The notes beneath the pieces were generated by a model that saw nothing but the letters and a program-made list of their open reading frames with translations, did no database searches and was not told where the DNA came from. From Sorghum bicolor (lineage: Eukaryota; Streptophyta; Magnoliopsida; Poales; Poaceae), in NCBI RefSeq assembly GCF_000003195.3, contig NC_012876.2:42224135-42288134 (forward strand): 64,000 nucleotides of DNA. Direction: 5' to 3'. A program made the translations under genes and the position numbers. This document shows positions 10,999 through 20,461 of this stretch, in pieces (the stretch's first letter is position 1; the number at the start of each line of letters is the position of its first letter).

Positions 10999-11699
10999 TT
11001 CATGGAGGCCAAGATCACCAACTTAAGTCACCGCTTTTGACCAAGAAGGACGACCCAGGAATGCCAAGCATCTACTGCTCCATACATGGATATAGCTTCT
11101 ACAAGACGATTTGCGACACCGGATCGGGCGTCAACATAATGGCCGCAGTCACCTATCGGCTCTTGTTCGGGACCATGCCACTAAGAACAACATACATTCA
11201 GCTCCAGATGGCAGATCAGACATTTCGAGAAGTTAAAGGAACAGTAACTGATGTCCCAGTCAAAATAGACAATAACTTTGTCTACACAGACTTTCAAGTT
11301 GTTGACATGGGAGAAGATGAGTACGATCCACCCATCATCCTTGGAAGACCGTTCCTCAGCACCGTTAAAGCGATTATCTACATTGGAACCGGAGAAGTCC
11401 ATATGCACTTCGCCTCAGAGAAGGTACGCCATTATTTTACTGACCCTAACTATATCATTGAAGAATCTAAGCAGGTAAGAAAGCGACGCAACCGCAACCA
11501 GAGGAGGAAGATCATCAAGGACGGATGGGCAGACTACGAAGGAGAAGTTATAAGGTCAGAAAACGTAGAGTTTAAACAGAATTATCCAGAGGAGACCGAA
11601 GCACCAAGTCAGGTGTGGAAAATGAAGATAACTATACATGAAGAGGAGGCGCCGCCGGAAGTACCGACTACGCCACCCAACGAACCTCAGGACGATTAA
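10965..11699 (+). CDS. Element D second retropepsin-like domain (PR2)
   Basis: The 244-codon frame overlaps the end of PR1 in the -1 frame. It holds TICDTGSGVNIM (Asp at 11115-11117) and PPIILGRPFLS, at the same spacing as the equivalent motifs in PR1, so the two domains look like a tandem duplication. The C-terminus is charged: an R/K-rich patch near residues 165-185 followed by an acidic, proline-rich tail ending at TAA 11697-11699. Known Athila polyproteins carry one protease followed by RT; here nothing follows. E has the same second domain. A cleavage role on gag is inferred, not shown. Confidence 0.75.
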   Translation: MWTESAKMVTVVHGGQDHQLKSPLLTKKDDPGMPSIYCSIHGYSFYKTICDTGSGVNIMAAVTYRLLFGTMPLRTTYIQLQMADQTFREVKGTVTDVPVKIDNNFVYTDFQVVDMGEDEYDPPIILGRPFLSTVKAIIYIGTGEVHMHFASEKVRHYFTDPNYIIEESKQVRKRRNRNQRRKIIKDGWADYEGEVIRSENVEFKQNYPEETEAPSQVWKMKITIHEEEAPPEVPTTPPNEPQDD

Positions 11700-13839
11700 G
11701 AAAATGGAGAGTCCCGTTCGGAGGACTTAAAAACACCGAACGCCTTGCCGAGAGGTAAACTTGGTAGTTATCCTTTCCCTTTCAATTATTTCAACTAGTT
11801 TACATAGTTAATCATGTTCGTACTATCTTAAAAATAAAAGAAAATAAAAATGCGAAAAACAGTAAGCCCCATATGAGTATGCGAGTGGCATAAAACCCAT
11901 AAGTACATTCACTGTGGTGGCATAAAAAAATAAAATAAAAATTCCTTTTCTGCTTTATAAAATAAAAATATAAAAATAGGGAGTAATAATTATTAAGGAG
12001 TCTCAACATGATAAAGGCTAGATATTTATGCTAACACTTAATCAGTTCCACAAGCTTTGTTGTCTATTTGAAACTCCACAGAATTTAAGAATCAAGAAGA
12101 CTAGCAGACGGAGGACATTCTAATCGCTGTCAGAATGCTGCTGACTTTCAAATACACCTCTACCACCTACTAGCTACATCAAGAGAAATTACGTCAAAAT
12201 TCAGCTTGGGGGAGAGCACCTCCATTTATCCCGATAAGTATTTCTATCTATCTTTATACTTATATTATATTAGAATATTAAATATACATAAACTATAAAA
12301 AACCAAATAAAGATTTTAAGCTTATATATATCTTTTGCTTAGTGTGTTTAATAAATAAATAAAGTGGCTATGCTAATCTGTATCTAAATAAAACTTAAGC
12401 ATGGATATGATGAATAGTTGCTCTGCCTAATTTGCACATTTTAAGTTCTCTCTCAAGTTTAGATATAACTGTTATAATTTAAAGCTTGCTCTAGACCTAA
12501 ACTTGTGGGATGAAAACTTGATCTGAAGTCTAAGTTGTTAACGGATATGATATGGGAAGGTTGAGCTGCTGTTTATCTGTTCCTAGAGATGCTAGAATTC
12601 TGGAGAATTTTATCTTTGAAAATCTTTAAAATGTTGCATGATGAGTTTCTGTATGATGATAGTTTAAATTCCTACCACAGCCATATATACATGCTTGCTA
12701 GACTTTGAGCCACACATTTACTATTTACTGCTTATGAGCATTGAGTGTGGTCAAGCTGTGTAGACCCTTAGGAGCTTGTCATGTGGTTAAATCAAGATTC
12801 ACTTGCACGTTCACTCATATATTCTACTTCTATTCCGGAAGTACCATCCACATATATCCATCCATTCCATCTCCAGAATCACCCAAAAATATTCTACTCC
12901 TAATCCGGGAGAGAATAGCCAAAAATATTTCTGTTTTCCCTTGTGAAATAAATGCTCAAGTTATCTTGTTACTACCACTTGCTATATTATCTCATGAGAT
13001 GAGTGCTTTCTAAAAAAAAGAGATACGAGGAAATAAAAAGAAGCAAGTGCTCGGAACCTCGATAGAAAAAAGAGAGTGAGACGAGAGGTAAAAATGGAAA
13101 AGTGTTCGACGGTAGAATTAGGGGTACAAGATACCCACCTGAGAGAAAAGAAAAAGAAGAGCATCTCATTCTCCTCATAAAGTTTCAAAAAAGCAAGAAA
13201 GGTATGTATCCCCTCAAAAGAGCAAAGTAGAATTAGACTTCCACCACCATTGTTTTCACCATTGTTATCACCATCATCACCATACATCATTCATTCGCCA
13301 CACATGCACATCTTCATTAAACTCATTGGCTTGTTTCTTTGGATCCATGGTTTGACTATACAATACATGTCTTGTAAGTATGTATACTTTATCTCCCACG
13401 TATGAGCTCCAGATATTAAAGCCTTATTAGAGTAGGGTGAGAGAGAAGCAATGTCACTATGCTTTATACCACAAATACTACATATATCGAGAGAAGGCAT
13501 ATACCATTACTGCCTTGGTAAGGATCCAGAAATACCACAAAAGAGAGATCTGAGAGAATCATACAAGGAATTCTGAGTTTTATTTGAAAATCTGCAAAAA
13601 CCCCAGAGCTATAGCTGATCAAGAATAAGAGACATGGCACTTGACTAGACTGTTCTATCTTTTAACCACTCAAGATAGAAGTGACGGTTACAAGTCCCGT
13701 GGTAGAAGGTAAAGTAAGTAAGTTTTAAGTCTTCACAGTTTACTCTAACTCAGAGATGAGATCTTATTTAAAAAGCATGTGTACCGTCAATTATTAAAAA
13801 AAATATTGCAACAACTTATGATCCATAGCTGAGTCTATC
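11700..13839 (+). other. Element D 3' non-coding region, no gene found
   Basis: About 2.1 kb of AT-rich DNA with many stops in all frames and no RT, integrase or env-like reading. A second polypurine-like motif CAGCTTGGGGGAGAGCACC lies at 12202-12220. Around 13010-13190 there is a purine-rich low-complexity stretch. The whole region is conserved with E (58373-60518). It is also conserved in opposite orientation with B (15538-17195 and 6733-7235), so it is old and shared rather than random filler. Confidence 0.8.
12202..12220 (+). promoter_or_regulatory. Internal polypurine-like motif in D
   Basis: CAGCTTGGGGGAGAGCACC resembles the true tract AAGCTTGGGGGAG at 13864-13876 and recurs at 58862-58880 in E and on the minus strand at 16640-16660 in B. 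In B and E the G5 run can pair with a following C5 run. It may be a second plus-strand primer; that is inference. Confidence 0.4.
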
Positions 13840-13878
13840 CTTGCTCAGGGACGAGCAAGAGGTAAGCTTGGGGGAGTT
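13840..13878 (+). promoter_or_regulatory. Element D hairpin and polypurine tract
   Basis: CTTGCTC (13840-13846) pairs with GAGCAAG (13853-13859) around AGGGAC. After one base comes GGTAAGCTTGGGGGAGTT, which abuts the 3' LTR at 13879. Same layout as in B and E. Confidence 0.8.
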
Positions 13879-15532
13879 TGTTGACGGTCCTTAAGTATCA
13901 AATTTAATTATCAAATAAATAAAGAAAGGGATCCAAATGAAATCAACATCTAGACTTAGGGTTTTATCTGACAGAATTCCACGAGTTTTGGTGTTTGTCT
14001 ATTTCTGCAGGGGGTTATCAGGAAATACGGAAGAAAGGCCCACACGTCGGGATTACATAGAGATATTAACGTGTTGCGCAATTATCTTACATCTAGAAGA
14101 CTCCAGAAGCCACGAGACCGAAGCGGAGGCGAAACGGGGCCAGAGGCAGGGCGCCCGCCCTCCTGCCCTGGGCGCCCGCCCCCTCTGGGAGTCCAATCGG
14201 GACTCTGCTTTGCGGGAGATTTCCACCTACCTAAAGGATGAATCTAAACCATAAAATCTATGTCGGTTTGATCCAATGGCCCATATTCACTTGAAGGGAC
14301 TATAAAACCAGACCCCCTGGCCCCTGGAGGAGAGAGCCTCTCAACCCTAATTCATTATTTCTCAAGGGAGAAGAAGCCCCTGATCAAGATTAGAGCCACC
14401 ACATCAATTAGATATCTAGATTAGCATAGCTACATAGGATTAGAACTAGAAGGAGTCAATCTTCGATTGGTTTCCGGATCTGTCAAGAGGATTCTTGGTA
14501 ATTCTCTAATTGTGCTTCTAATTGCTTTCTAATTATCTTTGTTCTTCAATATTATGAGTATGACTTTGTTCTACTTCAATATATTGCTTATGACTTTGCT
14601 CTACTTGCTTATATTCAAGATTATATTGTTCTTAGTTTATCATAGTTATGTACTTGGCTTAGTTAGATTCGATCTATATACATGCTTAGGATCGTATAGC
14701 GTTTATCCATCGGATCCATGGGTAAATGATAGATATTGTGTAGGCGTGGTGCTTATACCGTATTTATCTGCGATTGTACCCAATATGCCAGATCGTGGGG
14801 TAGTTCGTGATAGTGACAGCTTCATTGATTCTTATATAGTCCCCCTCTCGTGTATTGGGCTGGCAGAGCAACATTATTACAGGGGAGTGATTGCTATGTT
14901 TCTCATATTCCTTGCTAATATCACTATGCATGGGCGTAGTCTTGTCTCGCAATGATTGCTAAGTATGCTTGCACTAACTATGATAATGCTAGACTATATA
15001 GTTGAGAATAACTTAGGGAATATTCTTGTAGTTCGTTCTAATACCATGCTAATGACTTTCTAGAGTATCTAATTGAGGTGCTTATCATATTTATTATGTG
15101 GCTAGATCAGATTAATTATCCTTGTCACTATTATTATTTCATATATCTTTTATGTGACACTTATCCCTGTATGATGAGTTAGATATAATGTTCTCAATTA
15201 TACATGCAATGATAGATGCTCAATCTCATATTCTATTCTGTAATCAATATTGATGATTGCTAATCCCTTCCCAGTGGTAAAAATATAAATAACGATACCT
15301 GGAATACATTCCGGTTAAAACGCTGCATCGGTATTAATCTGTGCGCTTGCAGATCCCATTCATTATTTATTTAGAAGAGCAATTGCATATTTCAATACCG
15401 CGTCTCTTATATCATGCTGGGGATGACAACTTGGCTTAAGTGGTGTGAGGGATAGGTTTGGCATTTTTGGCACCGTTACTAGATTTAGAGAACTTAGTCT
15501 ACTTTTGGTAATGATGTTAAGAATACCCAACA
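13879..15532 (+). repeat. Element D 3' LTR
   Basis: 1654 bases, same length as the 5' copy, about 18 substitutions and no indel seen by eye. A TATAAAA motif sits at the matching place (14301-14307). Open frames 13937-14254 and 14539-14955 are copies of those in the 5' LTR. Confidence 0.95.
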
Positions 15533-15537
15533 AAGTC
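15533..15537. repeat. Target-site duplication of element D, right copy (AAGTC)
   Basis: Matches 7236-7240; B sequence resumes after it. Confidence 0.95.
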
Positions 15538-17195
15538 AAATCAAGATGTGCATGTGTGGCGAATGAATGGTGTATGATGATGATGCTGATAATGGTGAAA
15601 ACAATGGTGAATGTCTAATTCTACTTTTGCTCTTTTGAGGGGATACATACCTTTCTTGCACTTTGAAGCTTTTTGAGGGAAATGAGATGCTCTATATTTT
15701 CTTTTTCTTTTCTCTCAGGTGGGTATCTTGTACCCCTAATTCTACTATCGGACACTTGTCCATTTTTACCTCTCGTCTCACTTTTTCTTTTCTTCGAGGT
15801 TCCAGGCACTTGCCCCTTTTTATTTTCTCATATTTTTCTTTTTTTTAGAGCACTCATCCTCCTGGAATAATATAGCAAGTGGTAGTAACCAAAGTATTTG
15901 GAGCATTTAATTTCACAGGGAATAACAGGGATAGGAGAATGTTTTTGGCTATTCTCTCCCGGATAGGAGTAGAATATTTTTAGGTGAATCTAGAGATGGA
16001 AGTGAGTGGATGGATGTGGATGCGTACTTCCGGAGTAGAAGTAGCATATATGAGTGAACGTGCAAGTGAATCTTGATTTTAACCGCATTACAAGCTCCTA
16101 AGGCCCTACACAGCTTGACCACACTCAATGCTCATAAGCAGTAAAAAGTAAATGTATAGTTCATAGTCTAATAAGCATGTATATGTGGCTGTGGTAGGAT
16201 TTTAAACTCTCATCATACAGGAACTCATCATGCAACATTTTAAATATTTTCAAAGATAAAATTCTCTAGAATTCTAGCATCTCTAGGAACATATAAATAG
16301 CAGCTCAACCTTCCCAGATCGTATCTGTTAACGACTTAAGATCAAGTACTCTTCCCACAAGTTCAGGTTTAGAGCAAATCTTAATTCAAAACAGTCATGC
16401 CTAAACTTGAGAGAGAATTCAATTTTGAGAACTAGTCATGGTAGAGCAACTATTCATCATTTCCATGTGAGCGCTTATCATGAGGGTTCATAGCAAACTT
16501 TATTTATTTATTTATTTAGCAAACTAAGCAAAGATATATATAAGCACAAAAATCTTTATTTGGATTTTTGTGAGTATGCATCTTTTTATTATTTGAGTAA
16601 AGTATAAACGCGAGTAGAAACACTTAGCTAGTTAAATGGGGGTGCTCTCCCCCAAGCTGGATTTTGACGTAATTTCTTCTGATGCAGCTAGCAGGTGGCG
16701 GAGGTGTATTTGAATGTCGGCAGCACCCTGACAACGATTAGGACGTCCTTCGTCTGCTAGTCTTTTTTTATCCTTGAATTCTGTGGAGCTCAAATAGACA
16801 ACAAAGCTTTGTGGAACTAGTTAAGTGTTAGCATAAATATCTAGCCTTTATCATGTTGAGCCTCCTCAATAAATGTTATTCTCTTTAGTGGGATCACAAT
16901 CTTATTTTTATATTTTCATTTTTATAGGACAGGAATATATTTATTTTATTTTTACGCCACCACAGTGAATGTACTTATGGGTTTTATGCCACGAGCATGC
17001 TCACATGGGGCTTACTATTTTTAATATTTTTATTTTCTTTTCAAGATAGCATGATTAACTAACAAGCCATTTAAGGTAAGTAAATAATTTAAGGGAAAAG
17101 GGAATGCAGAAAGGATAAATATGGATAACTACCGATTTTACCTTTCAGCGAGGGTTCAATGTTTTAAGTCTTCTGAACAAGACTTCTCATCATGT
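15538..17195 (-). other. Element B 3' non-coding region, right of D
   Basis: On the minus strand this follows D's 3' region closely (for example the GTGAGACGAGAGGTAAAAATGG block and the GGGGTACAAGATACCCACC block near 15720-15775). No gene is supported. Plus-strand frames at 15663-15870 are low-complexity coincidences. A TTTA repeat lies near 16500-16518, and the G5...C5 polypurine-like motif at 16634-16660. Confidence 0.75.
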
Positions 17196-17399
17196 TCATT
17201 CTTTAGGTGTGTCATTTGATTCAGGTGTGGACCTTGACATCTGCACCTCTTGATACGGTGTCACCCATGTTCTTCGTTTGCCCAGCAGTTTGAAGTGTGG
17301 CGTTGGCAGCATCCTGCTCGGTGTGTTTGTGCTCGTAGATCCACGTCCTTCACTTGGCGGAATCTGGGAGTTGTAAAACTCCACCATGTTTTGCTCCAA
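17196..17399 (-). CDS. Small hypothetical ORF at the end of element B coding region
   Basis: A 67-codon frame beginning MEQNMVEFYNSQ, with S/T/P-rich middle and charged end. It lies at the same place relative to the downstream block (CGGTAGTTATCC on the minus strand) as the end of PR2 does in D and E. It could be the last exon-like remnant of a longer frame or a decayed piece. I recognise no domain. Confidence 0.3.
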   Translation of the reverse strand: MEQNMVEFYNSQIPPSEGRGSTSTNTPSRMLPTPHFKLLGKRRTWVTPYQEVQMSRSTPESNDTPKE

Positions 17400-18730
17400 G
17401 TCTACCTACTCATAGAGACAAGGCAGAGATCAAGTGCATAGGCTCTGTTGGTGGAAAACACCAACAAAACCAAAAGTGTATTTGTTCTTCTCTAACCTTA
17501 AGCATAGTGAGCAAGACAAATTTGATGGATAATAATTTCATGAGTGTAACATTTAAAATATTTGTCAGATTAGATCGCTCAACCTTATTGAATAATCTAT
17601 CTATGTATATGTCTTTTTCTTTATATCTTCCCAAAGATTGAATGTGCAACACTTTAGCTCATATGATTAGGAGTGTAGGATCACAAAGGTGGAAGGACTA
17701 AACATATTGAATCGATTGGGTTGGTTAACCTAGAGCTGTAAATCATACATGTTTGTCTCTTTTATTCATATGAACGCCAGAACCAAGGAGGAGCTTATAA
17801 AACTGATAGTCAAGTACCTTAAGATGTTACCTTACTTGAAGAGGTGATGGTACAGTATGACCTTGTGGAAGCTTTCCTTTCTTAGCGGTTGTGCATCGTG
17901 TTTGTGGCACCCTCCATGGATCATCTCTTATGAGCTACGTCTTCCTTGTGTAAATTGTTAAACTTGATGTGTCTCTCTCTTTGTCTCCAATGTGAGTTTA
18001 TCTCAGGACTTCCTAGGTCGATATTGAAAGTTGTCTACAGGGGTTAGTCCAACAAAATATCCAATATCTACTATAGCATACTATCGGCTCAAAAATCAAC
18101 CTAGACACCATGTCTAATTTGATTTAGGAGGGCATTTTAACCTAAGCACCATGCTTAATTTAAAATCCCTTGGAAGTAAGATCATCATTCCTAAACTAAG
18201 CACCATGCTTATTTAAGAGATAAATGAAACTTCTCCAAACCTAGACATATACTAAAGCAAATAAAGGTAGCATGAGAGCATTTATAGAGATCTACTCAAG
18301 TGGAGATGAAGTAGTGTGATTAGTATTTAACAAATTGAGCATGTCTTAAAGGTAGGGACAACCAACGTAGCAACATGGCAAAGGATATTTTTGTGTAAGG
18401 TATTCCCCCAAGCTTGAATTTTGCAAAATTCAAGTTTGGATGAATTTAATTTAGTGTTGCATAATGATTGGCTGGACATACCTTGTGCTTGTCGTTCATC
18501 CGATCTTCTTGCTCCAATCCTGGAAAGGTTAGTGACAAGAATACCCGAAGGAATATTTTTACAATTATCCTTATATGCTCAATACACAATGTAATGTTGC
18601 AAATAATTAAAAGCTCATGTTACGATCTGATCAGTGCTTATTTTAGGACACTAAGCTTGTCCATGGGAAACCATCAATTTATGTCGGCGAAGTGGTTTCC
18701 CTTCCAACGCTGACCTATATCAAGATCAAC
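17400..18730 (-). other. Element B region between gag and 3' part, no protease or RT found
   Basis: Short frames only (for example 17410-17652). The sequence has none of the protease, RT or integrase motifs in any frame I could read. It contains three micro-palindromes with a constant CCA centre at 18102-18211. Confidence 0.6.
18102..18211. repeat. Three micro-palindromes with constant CCA loop
   Basis: TAGACACCATGTCTA (18102-18116) and two copies of TAAGCACCATGCTTA (18143-18157, 18197-18211). Each is a perfect 6-base stem around CCA. The two stem versions differ at positions that still pair. Confidence 0.65.
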
Positions 18731-20296
18731 TCAACGAGATCTGCAATATTTATTATAGACATATGCGTCGACAACCGCCCTTTTAAAGTTTTTATAAATA
18801 GAAAGGAAGAGGGGGTTAGAGATCTCAAATGTGGTGATGTTGGAGAGACCAATAGATTGGGAAGATGTTGCATATGAGCATGGAGTAAACGAAGTGGCTA
18901 TGAAATAAATTCCATGCTCATTAATGTTATCTTCGTCTGCAATCTGAATGTTCGGAGTTTCTCCTGGATTGGTCTCACCTATGTCCTCTTCTATAGTTGG
19001 ATGAATCTCATCTTCAAAGGGAGTCAAGAACTCACCATTTGAAATTGAGCCAAAGTCAGAATCCATTAAGGCTTCTTCCTTATCCATCCATTCTACACAT
19101 TGTAGCCATTTAGAACTTGTGATCAGGAAAGGGGAGGTGTTAGAATTATCTATATGGCTTAGCTCTCCTTCTATGACATTACTTGACATGTCATCCTCAT
19201 GGTCTTTATGACTCCTATGGTTTGATCGTCTTGATGGAGTGTTAGGATCATCATGAGACTTAAAAGGAGAGGGATAAGAGGGGTCTCTAAGGTGAAGGAT
19301 GGATTTAGAATTTGTGAACATGGAAGGGGAGCAGATAGAATCTTCTATATGGTTTAGCTCTCCTTCACTTGATATGTCATCCTCGACTTCTTCATAATAG
19401 AAACCAGGACATTCTCTAAGAGAACCATTATTGCAAGAATTTGAATTATCCCTGCTTGAAGGTCTCTTATGGAACCAGGAGTCTAAACCATCAGTATCTG
19501 AAAGATTAAAGGTTGGAATTCCTTCCTCCCTTGGAGAATTTTGGGGTATTGATGGTTTAGGATCGATAGGTAAAATTTGGGATTGAAGTGGTTGTAATTT
19601 GGCTATCGAAACTTCTTCTTCTTGTCTAGGAATTGGTTCTTTCTCTTTCTCAGGGATATAAATGCTAGGAAACTTTCCACTCAATGAATCAATTAAATCC
19701 CAAGCTTCACAAGCAGGTAGGTGATAGAAGGATCCTTTAGAGGCTATATTCACAGTTTGCTTATTTTCCCTACTAAGGCCCTCAAAAAAGTGAATTAGAA
19801 GAACTTCTTCTAGAATAGAAAGCTTTGGGCCAATGAGAGTAAGGTTAATAAAGCGGTCCCATGATTTGCCAAGAGATTCTTCTTCCAGTTGTCTAAAAGA
19901 AATAATCTCACGCCAAAGTTCCGCCACTTTGGAGATTGGAAAATATTTAAGAAGAAAACTATTATATAACTCCTTCCAATCTCCATGAACACTCCCTACT
20001 TTGAGTTTATACCAATGCCTAGCTTTTCCTGTTAAAGAGAACAAAAAGAGCTTCCATTTAAGGGTCTCATCGGACATGCCTTCAATGCGAAGGAGGTCAC
20101 AGACTCGATAAAACTCTCTTAGGTGTGTGTATGGGTTTTCCTCACCTTCTCCTGAGAAAGGTTCTTTTTGAACAAATTCTATGTATTCGGGGTCTATCTC
20201 AAAACTAGATGTCCTGATAGGGTTTGAAGATTTTGGTGGTTCGAGATGTGTGCCCGTAGGTCTATGAAACTGATAGATAGACATGATTGAATTCAT
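18731..20296 (-). CDS. gag: Element B gag-like protein, intact 521 codons
   Basis: An uninterrupted frame from ATG 20296 to a stop at 18731. The gag core spans about residues 55-215: FSGEGEENPYTHLREF, WKLFLFSLTGKARHWY, LLKYFPISKVAELW, LGKSWDRF, LIHFFEGLS. No CCHC zinc knuckle is visible, which is unusual for a gag. The C-terminal half is Ser-, Asp- and Glu-rich and contains two related segments, near residues 300-330 (EGELNHIEDS) and 365-395 (EGELSHIDNS). It ends in a basic tail, NKYCRSR. The likely role is particle assembly for B, with enzymes supplied by another element. That a frame this long is still open, while A's genes of similar age are riddled with stops, is notable. Confidence 0.85.
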   Translation of the reverse strand: MNSIMSIYQFHRPTGTHLEPPKSSNPIRTSSFEIDPEYIEFVQKEPFSGEGEENPYTHLREFYRVCDLLRIEGMSDETLKWKLFLFSLTGKARHWYKLKVGSVHGDWKELYNSFLLKYFPISKVAELWREIISFRQLEEESLGKSWDRFINLTLIGPKLSILEEVLLIHFFEGLSRENKQTVNIASKGSFYHLPACEAWDLIDSLSGKFPSIYIPEKEKEPIPRQEEEVSIAKLQPLQSQILPIDPKPSIPQNSPREEGIPTFNLSDTDGLDSWFHKRPSSRDNSNSCNNGSLRECPGFYYEEVEDDISSEGELNHIEDSICSPSMFTNSKSILHLRDPSYPSPFKSHDDPNTPSRRSNHRSHKDHEDDMSSNVIEGELSHIDNSNTSPFLITSSKWLQCVEWMDKEEALMDSDFGSISNGEFLTPFEDEIHPTIEEDIGETNPGETPNIQIADEDNINEHGIYFIATSFTPCSYATSSQSIGLSNITTFEISNPLFLSIYKNFKRAVVDAYVYNKYCRSR

Positions 20297-20461
20297 GATA
20301 GACCAGAGATCAAGGATTAGATAAGAAAAAAGAATAGCAGAGATAAGGCAAAGGATAAAAGGTAAAATATATATATATATTTTTATTTTTTTTAGAAAAT
20401 GATTAAGCTAGTTCGTAGTCAACTCAGCAACCGTTTCCCCAGCAACGGCACCAAAAATGCT
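20297..20461 (-). promoter_or_regulatory. Element B leader with tRNA-Asp type primer site
   Basis: On the minus strand TGGTGCCGTTGCTGGGGA (20436-20453) follows the LTR by eight bases. It differs from the tRNA-Asp complement at two positions. A short AT repeat and T-run lie at 20366-20392. Confidence 0.8.

Larger units (their letters stand above)
7241..15532 (+). mobile_element. Element D: Athila-like non-autonomous gag-PR-PR retrotransposon
   Basis: This copy is complete: two 1654-base LTRs, perfect tRNA-Asp primer site, gag, two tandem retropepsin-like domains, 2.2 kb of 3' non-coding DNA, polypurine tract and the AAGTC duplication. The 8.3-kb element has no RT, RNase H, integrase or env-like frame. 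I count about 18 LTR differences by eye (about 1.1%), so it is the youngest insertion whose age can be judged here. A gag-bearing element without pol resembles what have been called TR-GAG elements. Element E is a second copy of the same family. Confidence 0.93.

Noticed and set aside
12982..13290. Minus-strand frame of 102 codons, phenylalanine-rich
   Set aside because: Complement of a purine-rich low-complexity tract; the equivalent tracts in B and E give different, unrelated frames.
11700..13839. An env-like gene, as in some Athila elements
   Set aside because: All frames of D's 3' region are full of stops, with no signal peptide or membrane segment in a long frame.
18102..18211. CRISPR-like short palindromic repeats
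   Set aside because: Only three units, uneven spacing, stems not identical, and a plant retrotransposon context. Kept as a palindrome finding only.
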